Below are positions 22,061 through 32,700 of a DNA stretch of 64,000 bases, piece by piece. Within the stretch, counting starts at the first letter, position 1; every line of letters starts with the position of its first letter. Origin of the DNA: Magnaporthiopsis rhizophila (taxonomy: Eukaryota > Ascomycota > Sordariomycetes > Magnaporthales > Magnaporthaceae); NCBI GenBank assembly GCA_003049465.1, contig PYSS01000071.1, forward strand, positions 134,279 to 198,278, in the 5' to 3' direction. The translations under genes and the position numbers were made by a program. The notes beneath the pieces were generated by a model. The model made no database searches. It was given only the letters and a program-made list of their open reading frames with translations, and was not told the DNA's origin.

Positions 22061-22885
22061 GCCAGCTGCCGTCGTGGAGAGAAGATGTGAGTACTCGCCG
22101 ATCAAGCCGAGTCCGGGAAAAGCCAACCTCCAGCTGACCAACGCAGTCTACTACCTCGATAGGAGATGCTGAGGGACGACCTGCCGCCTCGCCAGCCACA
22201 TGATTACTACCAGGTCATCAAAGGGTCGATCTGCCTAAGGAAACTCCAAGAGCTCGTCCGAGGTATCCACAGCGGACGGGACTAGGGAGGCAAGAGCGAC
22301 TTCAAAACGCTGCCGTCGTCGGGAGAAGATGTGGGTACTCGCCGACCGAGCAGCGGTAAAAGGCCTATTCTCGACAGCCGTGATGAAGGCAGCGAACTCG
22401 GGCAAAGCTAACCTGCGGCTGATCAACGCAGCCAGCTACGTGATCACTGCCAGGTCATCGAAGAGCCGACCAGCCTGGAGACACTCCACGAGCTCGTCCG
22501 AGGCATCCACAGCAGACGAGACAAGGAACGCTTTCACGGGCAGAGATGCTGCGGCTAGCAACAGTTCACCCCTAGTGGTGCCCTTCCGTCAATTTCTTCA
22601 AGTTTCAGCCATGGGCCATTGGCAAGAGCGACTTCAAAACCTAGGCTCCATCATCGGCCGCTGGTGAACCTCATCGACGGCCTGGTCCCAGCTTCGCTGG
22701 TGGTCCACGACCACGAGACCGTTGGTCGGGATAAGAACCTCGACCACCGGCTCGAGGCCGAGACGGGCGACTGTATTCGAGGAGAAGGCCAGCCTACTTT
22801 GGGAGAATGCCTACTACTATAATGAGGACGGGAGCGGAATCTGGCAATCGGCCAAGGAGTGCGAGGTAAGCCGACTGAGATTGCA
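22060..22885 (+). pseudogene. Decayed, tandemly repeated bromodomain gene fragments
   Basis: Two diverged copies of one segment lie in tandem (about 22070-22290 and 22310-22530). Read in the right frames they encode DYYQVIKGSICLRKLQELVR (copy 1) and CQVIEEPTSLETLHELVRGI (copy 2). These match the ZA-loop and helix A region of RSC/polybromo-type bromodomains, followed by GGKSDF. About 240 bp further, 22782-22858 encodes SLLWENAYYYNEDGSGIW, the bromodomain helix B/BC loop including the acetyl-lysine-reading Asn. Stops (for example GRD-stop-GGKSDF in copy 1), frame changes and foreign sequence break the domain, so no functional protein is expected. Related fragments occur inverted at 24.3-24.7 kb. 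Confidence 0.65.
22567..22610 (-). pseudogene. 18S rRNA gene fragment (44 nt)
   Basis: The segment containing GGTGCCCTTCCGTCAATTTC and AAGTTTCAGCC is the reverse complement of the highly conserved small-subunit rRNA region used for universal 907R/926R-type primers. It differs by single transitions from my memory of fungal 18S (TTCAAG for TTTAAG, CTAGTGG for CTGGTGG). Flanks no longer look like rRNA beyond perhaps 10 nt. It sits between bromodomain fragments, so it is an isolated insertion and not an rRNA gene. Confidence 0.75.
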
Positions 22886-23330
22886 CACGCAGACCACACC
22901 CCAGACAGATACGGACGACGACGCCGGAGTACATGCATGCTAAGCCGGAGAATAGGAAGAGGTGCCGCATCGACCTGGGCCACTGCGTCGAGAAACACGA
23001 CACGTAATTATTGCGAGCAGAAAAAAGAGCAGCAATCTTCCTCGTCCGAGAGAAGCGGTACCCACACAACCCTGAGCTTGAACAAGGTGGAGGTCTGCAC
23101 CAAAGCAGAGCACTCGGGCGATGCCATCCAGTCGTGGTAGCCCAAAGGGAAGCCGCGTGTTTAAACAGAAGATACATACACCATACTACTTCTAGATATT
23201 CACCACACATGGTACCTTCCTGTCGTGGCTTCACCGACCTCCTCCACTAGAGGTCCGTCAGGGAGCACGCATCTATACGGCGAAGCTGTGTTTTGCTCCT
23301 TTTCTTTCTGTGTGCTGTCCAAACGGCCAA

Positions 23331-23633
23331 ATGGAAGGAATAGGTGAAGCGGCCAGAACTCGCCGCGCCGTACAGCCTGACGACGCCCAGAAAGGGCTCT
23401 ATTACCATGCGATAGATCTCGACGATTCGGAAGATGACAACGTAACCGACCGCAAGCGACCGCTTCCCACTTCGCGCGGGGGCGTTAGATCGAGGGATGC
23501 GCCAAGGAGTTGTACCACGCCGACGATTATGCTTGATGACTCTGACGATGACAGCAAGGCTGCCGTCGTTAAAAAGCTGCCTGTATCCTTGTTTACGCCT
23601 AGCAACAGCTCCTATGTATACCAACTAGATTAA
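23331..23633 (+). CDS. Hypothetical small acidic protein with two SIM-like motifs
   Basis: Frame of 100 codons starting MEGIGEAARTRR. It has two similar motifs, AIDLDDSEDD and TIMLDDSDDD, each a hydrophobic core followed by acidic residues and Ser, the form of SUMO-interacting motifs. They are separated by a basic segment (DRKRPLPTSRGG). No family recognised. It lies in a decayed region, so it may be a truncated remnant of a larger protein. Confidence 0.3.
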   Translation: MEGIGEAARTRRAVQPDDAQKGLYYHAIDLDDSEDDNVTDRKRPLPTSRGGVRSRDAPRSCTTPTIMLDDSDDDSKAAVVKKLPVSLFTPSNSSYVYQLD

Positions 23634-23710
23634 CCATGATAAGAGCTTGAGCTTTTTATCAACTTCGTTTTATTTACACACTCTTTAATTAGCCCGGGAC
23701 AGAAGCTCAA

Positions 23711-24079
23711 CTATCTTGCTCGATTCCCTGTCGTGTCTTGCCCGCCAAGTCGATCTAGAGAGCCATAGAAAATCTGCCAAGGGAGGGGACTGGACGCGGA
23801 CCAAGCGGCTCCGAGAAACAAGGCTTCCTGGTATTTATTTCTACTGCTCTTCCAGTACTCTCGCAACCTGATATCCGTCCCGCCATCGCACTCCACGACC
23901 GGGCGCCGCACGAGAGAAGCTCGCCAATAATATGTATCCTCCTCTGGAAGAACTGGAATGCCTTCTAATCTAGCTGCCCGGCAGAGCGAGTCTGGCTCGA
24001 GGACACGGGAGGGTGGCGTTTTGTTTGGTTCTTGGTTGTTTTCTCCTCTCTGGCGACGTACAGGGTTCGAGGAGGGCAA
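23711..24079 (-). CDS. Uncharacterised frame, possible gene remnant
   Basis: 122-codon frame whose second half (IPVLPEEDTYYWRASLVRR ... YWKSSRNKYQEALFLGAAW) is protein-like in composition, with Trp/Tyr-rich spacing unlike random translation. No family is recognised, no splice context is clear, and flanking sequence is repeated, so it is probably a fragment. Confidence 0.2.
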   Translation of the reverse strand: MPSSNPVRRQRGENNQEPNKTPPSRVLEPDSLCRAARLEGIPVLPEEDTYYWRASLVRRPVVECDGGTDIRLREYWKSSRNKYQEALFLGAAWSASSPLPWQIFYGSLDRLGGQDTTGNRAR

Positions 24080-24239
24080 CGCGCCGCTGGTTGTAGCAAG
24101 GAATAAAAGGAAAAATTACATCGACTTTTTTTACAACCCCATTGGAATCCTGGTGTCGACGCATAGCGCAAACATGTGTCGCCGAAAGAGCAGCATATGC
24201 CATTAAAAAGTTGATAACCGAAAAGTCCGCCAGAAACTT

Positions 24240-24760
24240 GAGTATGGGCGCCTTGATGGCGGCGAGATCGTGGACGGCCGACGAGTCCTCCCGGATGATG
24301 CGTCAGATGCGGAGGGCTACAGCTTCGAAATCTACCGGATATTTGATCATGGCTCGCTTTAATAAAGGCCGGGGTCACCGTCGGGTTGGTGGTTTTGGGT
24401 CGGTCGCCGGTCTTGACAAAGGAGACGGTCGGGATGATGGAAAGGAGCGGAGACGATCGACGAGTTCCGGGTGATGCGTCAGATGCGGAGGGCTACAGCT
24501 TCGAAATCCGCCGGTAACTTGGTCATGGCTCGCCGTCGCTCTTTCCTCCCTTGTACCGTCTGCTGTGGATGCCTCGGACGAGCTCGTAAAATCTCGTCAG
24601 GCAGATCGGCTCCTCGATGACCTGGTGGTGGTTGCGGATTCCGCTAAGACTTGGTCATAGCCCGCCCCGATGGCGGCGAGGTTCGGGGACGGCCGAAAAA
24701 GTTCCGGATGACCTTGCACGAACCCAGGCCGGGGAGGGGATAGTGCGTCAGATGAGGGAC
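24240..24760 (-). pseudogene. Inverted copies of the decayed bromodomain repeat
   Basis: On the minus strand 24635-24531 reads HHQVIEEPICLTRFYELVRG then IHSRRYKGGKSDGEP and a stop, an inverted relative of the copies at 22.2-22.5 kb. The adjacent block GATGCGTCAGATGCGGAGGG ... GCTTCGAAATC occurs at 24298-24356 and again at 24473-24532, with a weaker trace near 24745. The differences between copies include several C-to-T/G-to-A type changes. Confidence 0.6.
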
Positions 24761-27669
24761 ACAGACAGCAAAAGGGCACCCAGATCTTCGTCCGTGACGA
24801 GACCTCGGCGCCGCCTCTTTTCGGTGAGACTGCGGCAGCCAGCCGTTGCACTTGTCGCCGAAGCAGACTTCATCGACGAAACCCTCAACCTCAACAGCAG
24901 CTCGACCGACCTTGGCATCCAAGAGACTCATAAAGGCGGTGGCGGGAGTCGATCCAACGCCGGGGGTCTCGGCCTTGGGGAGGTAGCCCCGCCGACTTTT
25001 CCGTCAAGACGCGTGGTCTATAGCCTAGGGAGGTAGCGGTCATCAAGTTGCGAACTTTGGTGTCGTGGAGGAGTGCGATTTGTTGGTGGTCTGTCTGCCT
25101 CGGGTCGCTTGGCCGGGGATCGCTGGATTTGATCTGACCCGGTGGCCGCACCGTTACGTCCACTCTTGAGCTTGTGCTGCGCGCGCACCTTGCATAGGTG
25201 TACTTGGCCGTCTCCCAGTTCGAGGGACTTTGACGCCACCGTTTCAGCTCGGCAGGCCGTCTCTGGCGCAGTGCCGCCAGATGTCGATGCCCCAGTAAGC
25301 AGGTTCGGGAACGGCTCGAAGTGGGCAAAGTCATCGTCCCCGACGACAAAGGCCGGTCCCGGGGAGAAATGCGCTGCATCGTGGTGGACTTTTTGTCAGC
25401 GGGACTGATTCTTGGCAAAGCGAAATGCTGAAAAAGAGTAGCAAGGACTGACACTGCGTTGATGAACTGCGAGGGCAGTCGTTCTCGGCCCCATATTTAA
25501 CAGCCAGGCAGCTGGGAGAGAACTTTGGCGGGCGGCGGCGTTGTAGCTGCGGACGGACAGTGCGCTTGCGAGCGCTGCTGACGAGGTGTAAACTCTGTCG
25601 GCGTGTTGGCGACCTGCAGGGAGCGACAGGAAGGCGTCGTACAGCAGCAGCAGGGCCGCCGAGATGACGTGGATGTTCCCTCGAACGGCGTCGGCGTGGT
25701 CAGTTCCTTGGGTCCGACGACTTGAAGGGAATGATTGTGCCTGGACGAGGATTCAAGTTTGGCGATGACTGCTTTCGGGTTCGTTCCTGCTCTCAGGCTG
25801 GTCCAGAAGCTTCAAGGACTTGGGACTTGTGGACCCACTGACGCCCGCGACGACAGTGAGGCTTGGCCGGGAGGCATAGCGGTTAAACGGCAGTCTGGAG
25901 GGAAAACGTCAAGCATGTTAGCGGAGATCACGCCCCTTCGGGGGTAGGCATGGTTGGTCCAGGGTGGGCAGTACTTCGGCTGGCTGGTGCAATTTGGTAA
26001 ACTGGGAGAAGCCGAAGACGAGAGAAGGCGGCTGGCTCCTGTTGGCGTGAGGGCGAGATACAGCTCGCTGCTCTGTTGGGAGGGCGCCGACTCGGAGCGG
26101 AGCTGCAACAGGCTGCTGCACTTGCGGGCAACGGCCTAGCCGCGTGAGCCTACCACTGGGAATTGTCTTGATAATTCCATCCGTTCACATTCACTAGCTG
26201 GTGCCCGTCTTTTCTTGTTTTCATGGATAATACGACAATTTTTATTCCGAGGTGAAACGCAATCTAGGTGACCCAAAGTTGGCAGCCCCACCAAAGGAGT
26301 CGTCTGGATCTTACGGAGACCTACTGCGCTCCCTATCACTAACCGGGTCATCCCGCTACAGGTTAGCAGAGTCCTGGCCTTCGCCATCGGGCGTGACGGG
26401 CGGACCATGAGGCGAGGGTTCCGGCTCATCGGTGCCGGGACTTGGCTGGCTCTAGGAAAGGGTATCGGTATACACGGCGAGCCTCGGCCGCAACGATATC
26501 ACAATACTGTGCCGAATATCGTGACGAAGCCTGAAGACGAGAGCCCGGATTCGCACTGGAACTGGTCCTCCAAGAGGTCATAAATCCATATCCAGCCCTG
26601 GGCCCAGTCGGCCCAGCCGCGCATGCAACTCTCCATTGCGTATTGTGTCCTGATCTCAAAAGACACCGTGGTTGTATCGCTCGGCTCGATTCCATTGTCT
26701 TTCAATTCTTTCGGGACATGATAGGAGGCGTGAATTGGTGACCACAGTGCAAGCTGTGATGGGCGTATACGTCTTAAGGCCGAAGAAGGGGCTGTTGAGC
26801 CCACCACTGATCCTGGTGTTGAGTGTCCATTTTGGGCTCTCAGGCAGCTACCTGTGTGTGAACTGGCTATTTTCTTTCCTGGTCGCCGTGGTTCATGGAT
26901 CTCTTCTGTGCTTTGGGTTCTGTGTATGGCTCTACAGAGGAGGGCGGACATAGACTACACAGACGCGATGATATATGCCTAGGTAGGTAGGTACCTAGGC
27001 ACCTAGATAGGCAGATCTGAGGCAGCCGAAAAGGGGCCATCGTGTTGATCATGTACAGGGCGTGGATTTCACCTTGTTTCGCACCTGGGTCGACCCGTTG
27101 ATGAAGACAACAAATCAGAGGCGATTCTTTATCCCATCTCGAGGGAGAGCACCCTAGAGGGAAAGGGGAGAGGTCAGGCAGGACGCACGTGATACATAGC
27201 GAGGAAGCCCTGGACAAAATCACCTGGACCATCATAGGCTCGGAAGTGTGTAAAAGCTCGGTTTTCTGCACAAGCAGCCGTTCTGTATCCTGCTGGCTAT
27301 ACCCGTCGATCGTGTCACCTCTGTTAGTCAATGCCACCTCTGCTGGCTACTATAGCCTGTTGTCTCGGTCTCTCCTAGGGTTGTAATACACGTGACTCTA
27401 ATTCAGAGTTTGCAAGTGAGCGGACGTCATCCGCAGCTGGAGGCAAGTGGCACCATCAGGGCACTCACGTGTTTTGGTGTTGACCACAATATAGGTGGGG
27501 TCCCACAGCACAAAAAAGGAAGGTTCTATCCAACTGGACGCGTTCTGCAAGTGTTGCCTTCGGCTCACCCATCGTCTCTGAAAAGGAGCAAATTTGAGGA
27601 TGACAAGAAGCCCAATTTTGACACCACTATCTGCCGCCGTCCATCGCCAGAGCGACCAACAAGGCAAGA
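24760..27669. other. Gene-poor stretch with protein-like remnants
   Basis: No intact gene. On the minus strand about 25380-25150 a stop-free stretch (FSPGPAFVVGDDDFAHFEPF ... LELGDGQVHLCKVRAQHKLK) looks like former coding sequence, but I cannot name its family. A 150-codon minus frame at 26499-26951 contains a Trp-rich segment (RGWADWAQGWIWIYDLLEDQ), also unrecognised. A CTAGGTAGGTAGGTACCTAG palindromic block lies at 26979-26998. Confidence 0.4.
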
Positions 27670-30600
27670 ATGGCGTCCCAATGCCAGGTATGTTGAGACA
27701 TTTACAACCGCATCCTTCACCCGCTGTCCACTGTCCATTGTCCATTGCCTATTTCCGCTGACACCAAATTCACCCTCGTTAGGCGTCAACCGCGGTGCCT
27801 TGCACCAAGGAGGCCACACACGGCCATGGGCTCTTCCGCCGGCTCCACGCCAGGCAGTGCACGGCGCTATACCGCGGGTACAAGCGCCGCAACGCCCACC
27901 TCGACAAGCTCGACGCCGAGCGTCCTGCTTACCTCGAAGCATGCCCCCGCCCCCTGGCCGCCAACACGTTTGAAGACGTGAACGACGAGCCACGGCCGAA
28001 GAGGTGCGAAAGCACCTCGTCGACATCTACGACCTGCTCGACAATGTCCGTCTCGTCACTCGTCGTCGGACGACCCTGGGAGCCCTCGAGGCCCTCGAGA
28101 AGCGCCGCACGCAGGTGCTGTACGAACGTAAGACGCGGTTCTTGTGGGTTCGCCAGGCCCAGGAGGACAAGGAGTCGCGCCGTAAGAAGGAGGAGAAGCG
28201 TATCACAGCTTTCAAACAACTCTTCGGATCAGGAATGGCATCCTCGACAAGAACAACGGCCGACCGATGGTTTCGATCCAGCCCATCACGATAAGCAGCA
28301 TCGAAAGGGGCAAGGCTATGCGCACGAAACAGATGAACATCGTTCATCGAAGGAGAAGCGCAAATACCAAAAGCATTCCCCTCCTGCACCGGATAACTGC
28401 TTCGAGAAGGCAGCCAGATCCAAAACTCGCAAAGATTGATATAACACGCATCGCAAAGCCGACCAAAAAAGGCGTCACTCGGCAAAACAAAAGGGGAACA
28501 GCACAAATAAAGGATACCACCCTACCAAACATATATCACAATTCCAGCACCTATCCAACATTTTGGCAAACTTCAAATCCGACCATATCCTAACCAATTA
28601 TATCATTTTAATAGGTTGCACCTAACTGCCACAATCAACCTGGAATCCTTCAAAGCAATCCCGGAAATAACGCAGAAAAACGCGCTATTTGCGTCCCAAG
28701 CTCGGCGCCAAAGGCGTGAAGATCGTGAAAACGAGCAGGTTACTGCATTCTTCAGGGAAGCGCGGCTTAGCCTCCGCGGTCACCGGATCGGGACAACAGC
28801 ACCGGCTTCGAATGCGAGTTCCCGAGAGTCGCCATGCTTGAGCAGATTCGAATTGCTTCAGAGACTCGAGCGTTTGCCGCAAGCACGAGGCTGCCCTCTG
28901 GAGGCGACACTGGCGCGAGCCCGAGGCGCGACTGCGAGCCACCAAGGAGAAGGAGGACCGGCTAGCCCAGGAGGCCTTCCTCGACGAGGCTTGAAAAGAA
29001 CGGCAAGGGGAGTCGGTGGCCGACTGGCCAGACGACGACAAGGATTGGGATCCTATCGAGGATGTCGTCCAGGCAGACGGGGACAAGTTTCTCGACCTGT
29101 TGCGCCACTTTCTCTGGCTCGAGTCCCCGTCATGGACCAGCTCTAAGGATGGCGGCTGCAAAGCCGATGCCAAAACCTCAGCCGCCGACGCCGAGATTAG
29201 CAAAGGCGTGGCAAACCTCGAGGACGGTGGGGAAGACGACGCAGAAGAGGGTGAGCGCGAGGATGAAGGTGCCGGCAACCCATCTCAGACGAAGGGCAAA
29301 GCCAAAAGCAAGAAGAAGAGAGGTGGGAAAAAAAATGGTGGCCAAGAAACAAGCCCAGCCAGACCCCCCTGTCCCCCATGCCCCTCCTGCCCCCCTGTCC
29401 AGGCGCCGCCCAGTACGGGCAAAACAAAAGCAGACGACGCGGACAAGAGCAACGTTGAGATCAAGGAGGACATCAGACGATGGCTGAAGGGCGGCGTCAC
29501 CAAGGTTCTCAGCGACATCCATGGGGGGATGATGTTTCGCACCATTCAAAACCCCACATACGACACGACACCCCCCATGCCCGAGGACGACGAGAGCGTC
29601 TTCGACATACTCACGCACCCCACTGAGTCCCGCTTCGCCCTGTACCAGCCAAAGAACGGCAAGTACACGGAGCACGGTCCAGACGAGAATCCATTTGGGC
29701 AGTATGGCCTCTACAACGATGCCGATGCGGCCGAGGACGAGGTGTGATGACGCCCTTCAAGGAGATACGCTCGCCCATCGACCTGCTCGAGGAGTGGCAG
29801 CTGCCCGGGTCTATAACGAAGACCGTGGCCGGCTCTATCGACAGGGTAGCAGAGGCACCTTTGTCACGGACGACAGGGGGGATGATGACGAGGAAGTCGG
29901 AGATTATGACAACGACAAAGGCGACGACGACGACGTCGTACCGCCATCAGAGATCAAAAAAGACGACGAGGGAGACGAGTCTTGATGTAGGACCGCCCCC
30001 CAATCTGGGAATACGCGGCGGACAAGATAACGGCGGACGAGGGCGCGTCCCCGGCACAGAAGAAGATGCTGGACAGGATCGCCTTCTTCCCGGACCTGGC
30101 CGACGCGGACCCTTTCTCTCCAGAGCGCGGGGAAGCGGGCAGGGTCGAGGTGATGGACCGCGAGGGGATGGGGGGAAGCAGAAGAGCCTGCCCCCTTTCT
30201 ACCTCGAGCGCAGGAGCTGGCCCGAGCTGCTGCCGCTGGCGCGCGCCTTCGCGGCAGGGACGACTACAACAAGAAGCACGCCCGGTTCGCAGTGCTGCGC
30301 ATCTGGTCGGCGCCGCATTTCTGGCCCGACACGATTGGGGGAGAAGCAGGAGAGGCTGGCGTTCCACGACGTGACGGACCGGCAGCGCGTGTGGAGGTGG
30401 CGGTTCGCGCCCAAGGACATGCCGGCGGGCGACTGGGCCATCTTTAACGTGCTCGGTCGAGGATGCCGGCCATGCGCGACCCGGTGAGGGCCAAGAAAGA
30501 GGGTGGACAAGACAGGGTAACAAAGGCCGCCTTCCTCGACGACCGAGTCGCGCACCGCGGCGACCCGATGCTCGTCACGGGCAAGGACCAGACGAAGCCG

Positions 30601-30732
30601 CTGCGCACGGCGACCAGGGTCACGTTTGCCATGCAAGGGAAGCCGTGGCTGCGCGAGATCGACCTATGGAAGAGCTTCATCAACGTTGGCCTGGACGTAC
30701 TCGAGAAGCTGGATCCGTACTGGCTGGAATAA
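27670..30732 (+). pseudogene. Multi-frameshift pseudogene of a WDPIEDV-motif fungal family
   Basis: Starts with a normal exon (27670-27687, MASQCQ) and a 95-nt intron with GTATGT and a CTGAC branch, then a conserved run to ANTFEDVNDE. A one-base loss near 27985 shifts the frame to EEVRKHLVDIYDLLDNVRLV (to about 28230). An AT-rich, non-homologous-looking segment follows (about 28430-28640), then KHEAALWRRHWREPEARL ... EAFLDEA, a TGA at 28992, and WDPIEDVVQADGDKFLDLLR, a Lys/acidic low-complexity zone, and an end at 29745. Later blocks resume in changing frames: WEYAADKITADEGASPAQKK, KKHARFAVLRIWSAPHFWPD, and finally LREIDLWKSFINVGLDVLEK up to the stop at 30732. The block order resembles a multicopy Sordariomycete family of unknown function. 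At least five lesions make it non-functional. Confidence 0.75.
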
Positions 30733-30787
30733 GGGTGTGTGATATTATCTTCTGTCTGTCTGTCTCACAACAACACGATTCCTTCCC

Positions 30788-31252
30788 TCACCAAGGCCCC
30801 TCGTCCCCATCCTCATCCTCATCATCCGACCACAGCGCAGCGGCCACATTGTTGAGCTGGTCAATGATGCCCTTCATCTCGACCTCGAGCGCCTCAACGT
30901 CGGCCCTGCCGCCCTCGGCGAGCACCTTCATCTTCTCGACGTTGGCGAGCATCTCGCGCAGCCTGGCGTCCACGAGGCTCCTGATGCGGTCGCGCTCCAT
31001 CTCGCTCGGGTTGTTCTCCTCGAACCGGCGCATGGCCCCGGCGATGTCGACCTGCGTCTGCTCAAAGTCGCGGAGCAGCTCGTTGTACATGTGCACGCGC
31101 TCGTTGCAGATGTTGACGTGGCTCTCGTACCGCTCCTTGAGCCGCTCGAGCAGGGCCTGGATCTTGGCGCGCTCTTCGTAGTTGAGCCGGCGTTGTTCGT
31201 CGGTGATGGTGGTGCCGTTGGTGGTGCCGTTGGTGGTGCCGTTGATGGACAT
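30788..31252 (-). CDS. Small coiled-coil protein, unknown function
   Basis: Single-exon frame of 154 codons, starting MSINGTTNGTTNGTTITDEQ (three NGTT repeats). It is followed by an almost uninterrupted charged helix (RRLNYEERAKIQALLERLKE to about residue 135) with heptad-like Leu/Ile/Val spacing, and an acidic DDEDEDGDEG tail ending PW. No catalytic motif, signal peptide or membrane segment. GC-rich codon use like the conserved genes nearby supports a real gene. It converges on the pseudogene, with 55 bp between stop codons. Confidence 0.65.
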   Translation of the reverse strand: MSINGTTNGTTNGTTITDEQRRLNYEERAKIQALLERLKERYESHVNICNERVHMYNELLRDFEQTQVDIAGAMRRFEENNPSEMERDRIRSLVDARLREMLANVEKMKVLAEGGRADVEALEVEMKGIIDQLNNVAAALWSDDEDEDGDEGPW

Positions 31253-31936
31253 GGCTGCTGAGGTCGCAGGTTGGAGTGGAAGTTTTGCTGGTTTGTTTGC
31301 AGGTTTATGGTCTTGTAGAGTTGGAGGGAGAGCTGGAGTGAAAGACAGGGCTGGAGTAAAAGATGGAGCTAGAGTAAAAGACAGAGCTGGAGTAAAAGAC
31401 AGAGCTGTTTTTACGCGGCTGTTGAGATGCCGTACGCGTACGATCTAGACGGCCCCTTTCTATGCACAGACACTCAAGGACCGTGTTGATGGCAAGGAAA
31501 GCCAACCCACCAGCACCCAAGGCCTCGAGAGCAGCCCATTTTGAATACCTACCCAAGTGCCTGCCCAAACGCGCATGGCATTGTTAGCTGACAGCGGCAA
31601 GGTAAGACAATCATTTCACCAGCTCTAATCCCTTGCATGATCCTGCATCCGACTATTTTTTCCGGCCAAGAAAAACTCCCACTGCAGGCTATGAGCGCCA
31701 CTTGTCTGTTGGCGCAAGGGATGGGATGGACTTTCAGCCTCGGGATTTGTTTCCGAGAAAGCCACAAGGCGCTTAGCTCGGAGGTCCGACGGTCGAACTA
31801 TGACGACATTTGAACACTTCACAGTGTCTTTTTGATGGATTGGTGCACTGTCGACCGCCCCACATCTCCTTCACCCAACGTGCGTTGGACAGATCAAAGG
31901 GTTGGGTTGGACAAACCACCACAGACCGGACTCGAA

Positions 31937-31939
<3 letters not shown>
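31253..31939. other. Intergenic, with short AGAGCTGGAGTAAAA repeats
   Basis: Upstream region of the coiled-coil gene. Four tandem 18-bp units (AGAGCTGGAGTAAAAGAC-like) lie at about 31327-31410. No gene. Confidence 0.6.

Positions 31940-31984
<45 letters not shown>
31940..31984. repeat. T45 homopolymer
   Basis: Forty-five uninterrupted T on the plus strand, that is A45 on the minus strand, closing the array of MCP1 3'-end copies on its downstream side. Confidence 0.95.
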
Positions 31985-32062
31985 CCTCGCACGAACCGAG
32001 ACGGACACGCTTGCTTTGCTTTCTACAACCGGGCACTCCGAGGTAGCAAGCAACACGCCAAC

Positions 32063-32700
32063 ACAGACCCATGCCCTTCCTCCAGACGCGCCCATCATGC
32101 ACATTCCTAATCAACCCCGGCGTCGGCCCTCCCTATCAAAGAGGTTGGCGTTTGGCGACCAAACTGCTTTTGGACGCGCCTGCCTCCCAGACTCCCGAAA
32201 TAACCCTCCTCCACCACCACAGACACACCCTGTGAAACAACCCATCATGCACATCCCTAATCCCATCCTTCGTGTCAGTGCGTCCCTATCGGAGAGGTTT
32301 GACCAGCTGCTTTTAGACATGCTTGCTAGCCAGACTCGAGCCAGACTCGAGCCACCTCCAAGGCGGAGCAAATAACCCACCATCACAGACGCAGCCTCTG
32401 AAACAACCCACCATACACATCCCCAATCCATCCCAACGTCAATCCGCCTATCAAGAGGTTGGGGTTGACGACCAGCTGGCCGCCCAGACTCGAACCACCT
32501 CCAAGGCATACCAAATAACCCACTACGTAGCCAAAAACCAAACGAGACTCGGCACCACCACCAAAAAAAAGGGCTCCAACTCTCATTTAATTTTTGTGTG
32601 TCGTGCCCACCCCATCACAGATACACCCTCTGAAACAACCCGTCGTACAACTCCCCAACCCACCCCGGCGTCAGCCCTCCCTTGGCCACAACGCCCAGCC
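32063..32700 (-). repeat. Diverged tandem copies of the MCP1 3' end
   Basis: Four units about 150-175 bp apart: one inside the MCP1 gene (about 32610-32695) and three downstream (about 32376-32527, 32209-32384, 32063-32218). Each contains, on the plus strand, CTGAAACAACCCRYCRT followed by CCAAYCCAYCCC-type sequence and TATCAAGAGG. On the minus strand the gene ends GGLTPGWVGELYDGLFQRVY and the nearest copy encodes GGLTLGWIGDVYGGLFQRLR, so the copies derive from coding sequence plus 3' UTR. Confidence 0.8.

Noticed and set aside
31925..31940. GAGTTCGAGTCC beside the T45 tract, resembling a Pol III B box
   Set aside because: No A box at the right distance. Similar GGTTCGAGTCT strings occur inside the MCP1-derived repeats and are explained by them.
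32063..32700. MCP1-derived array as a SINE
   Set aside because: Units match MCP1 coding and 3' UTR sequence and lack a Pol III promoter, so a 3'-end duplication explains them better.
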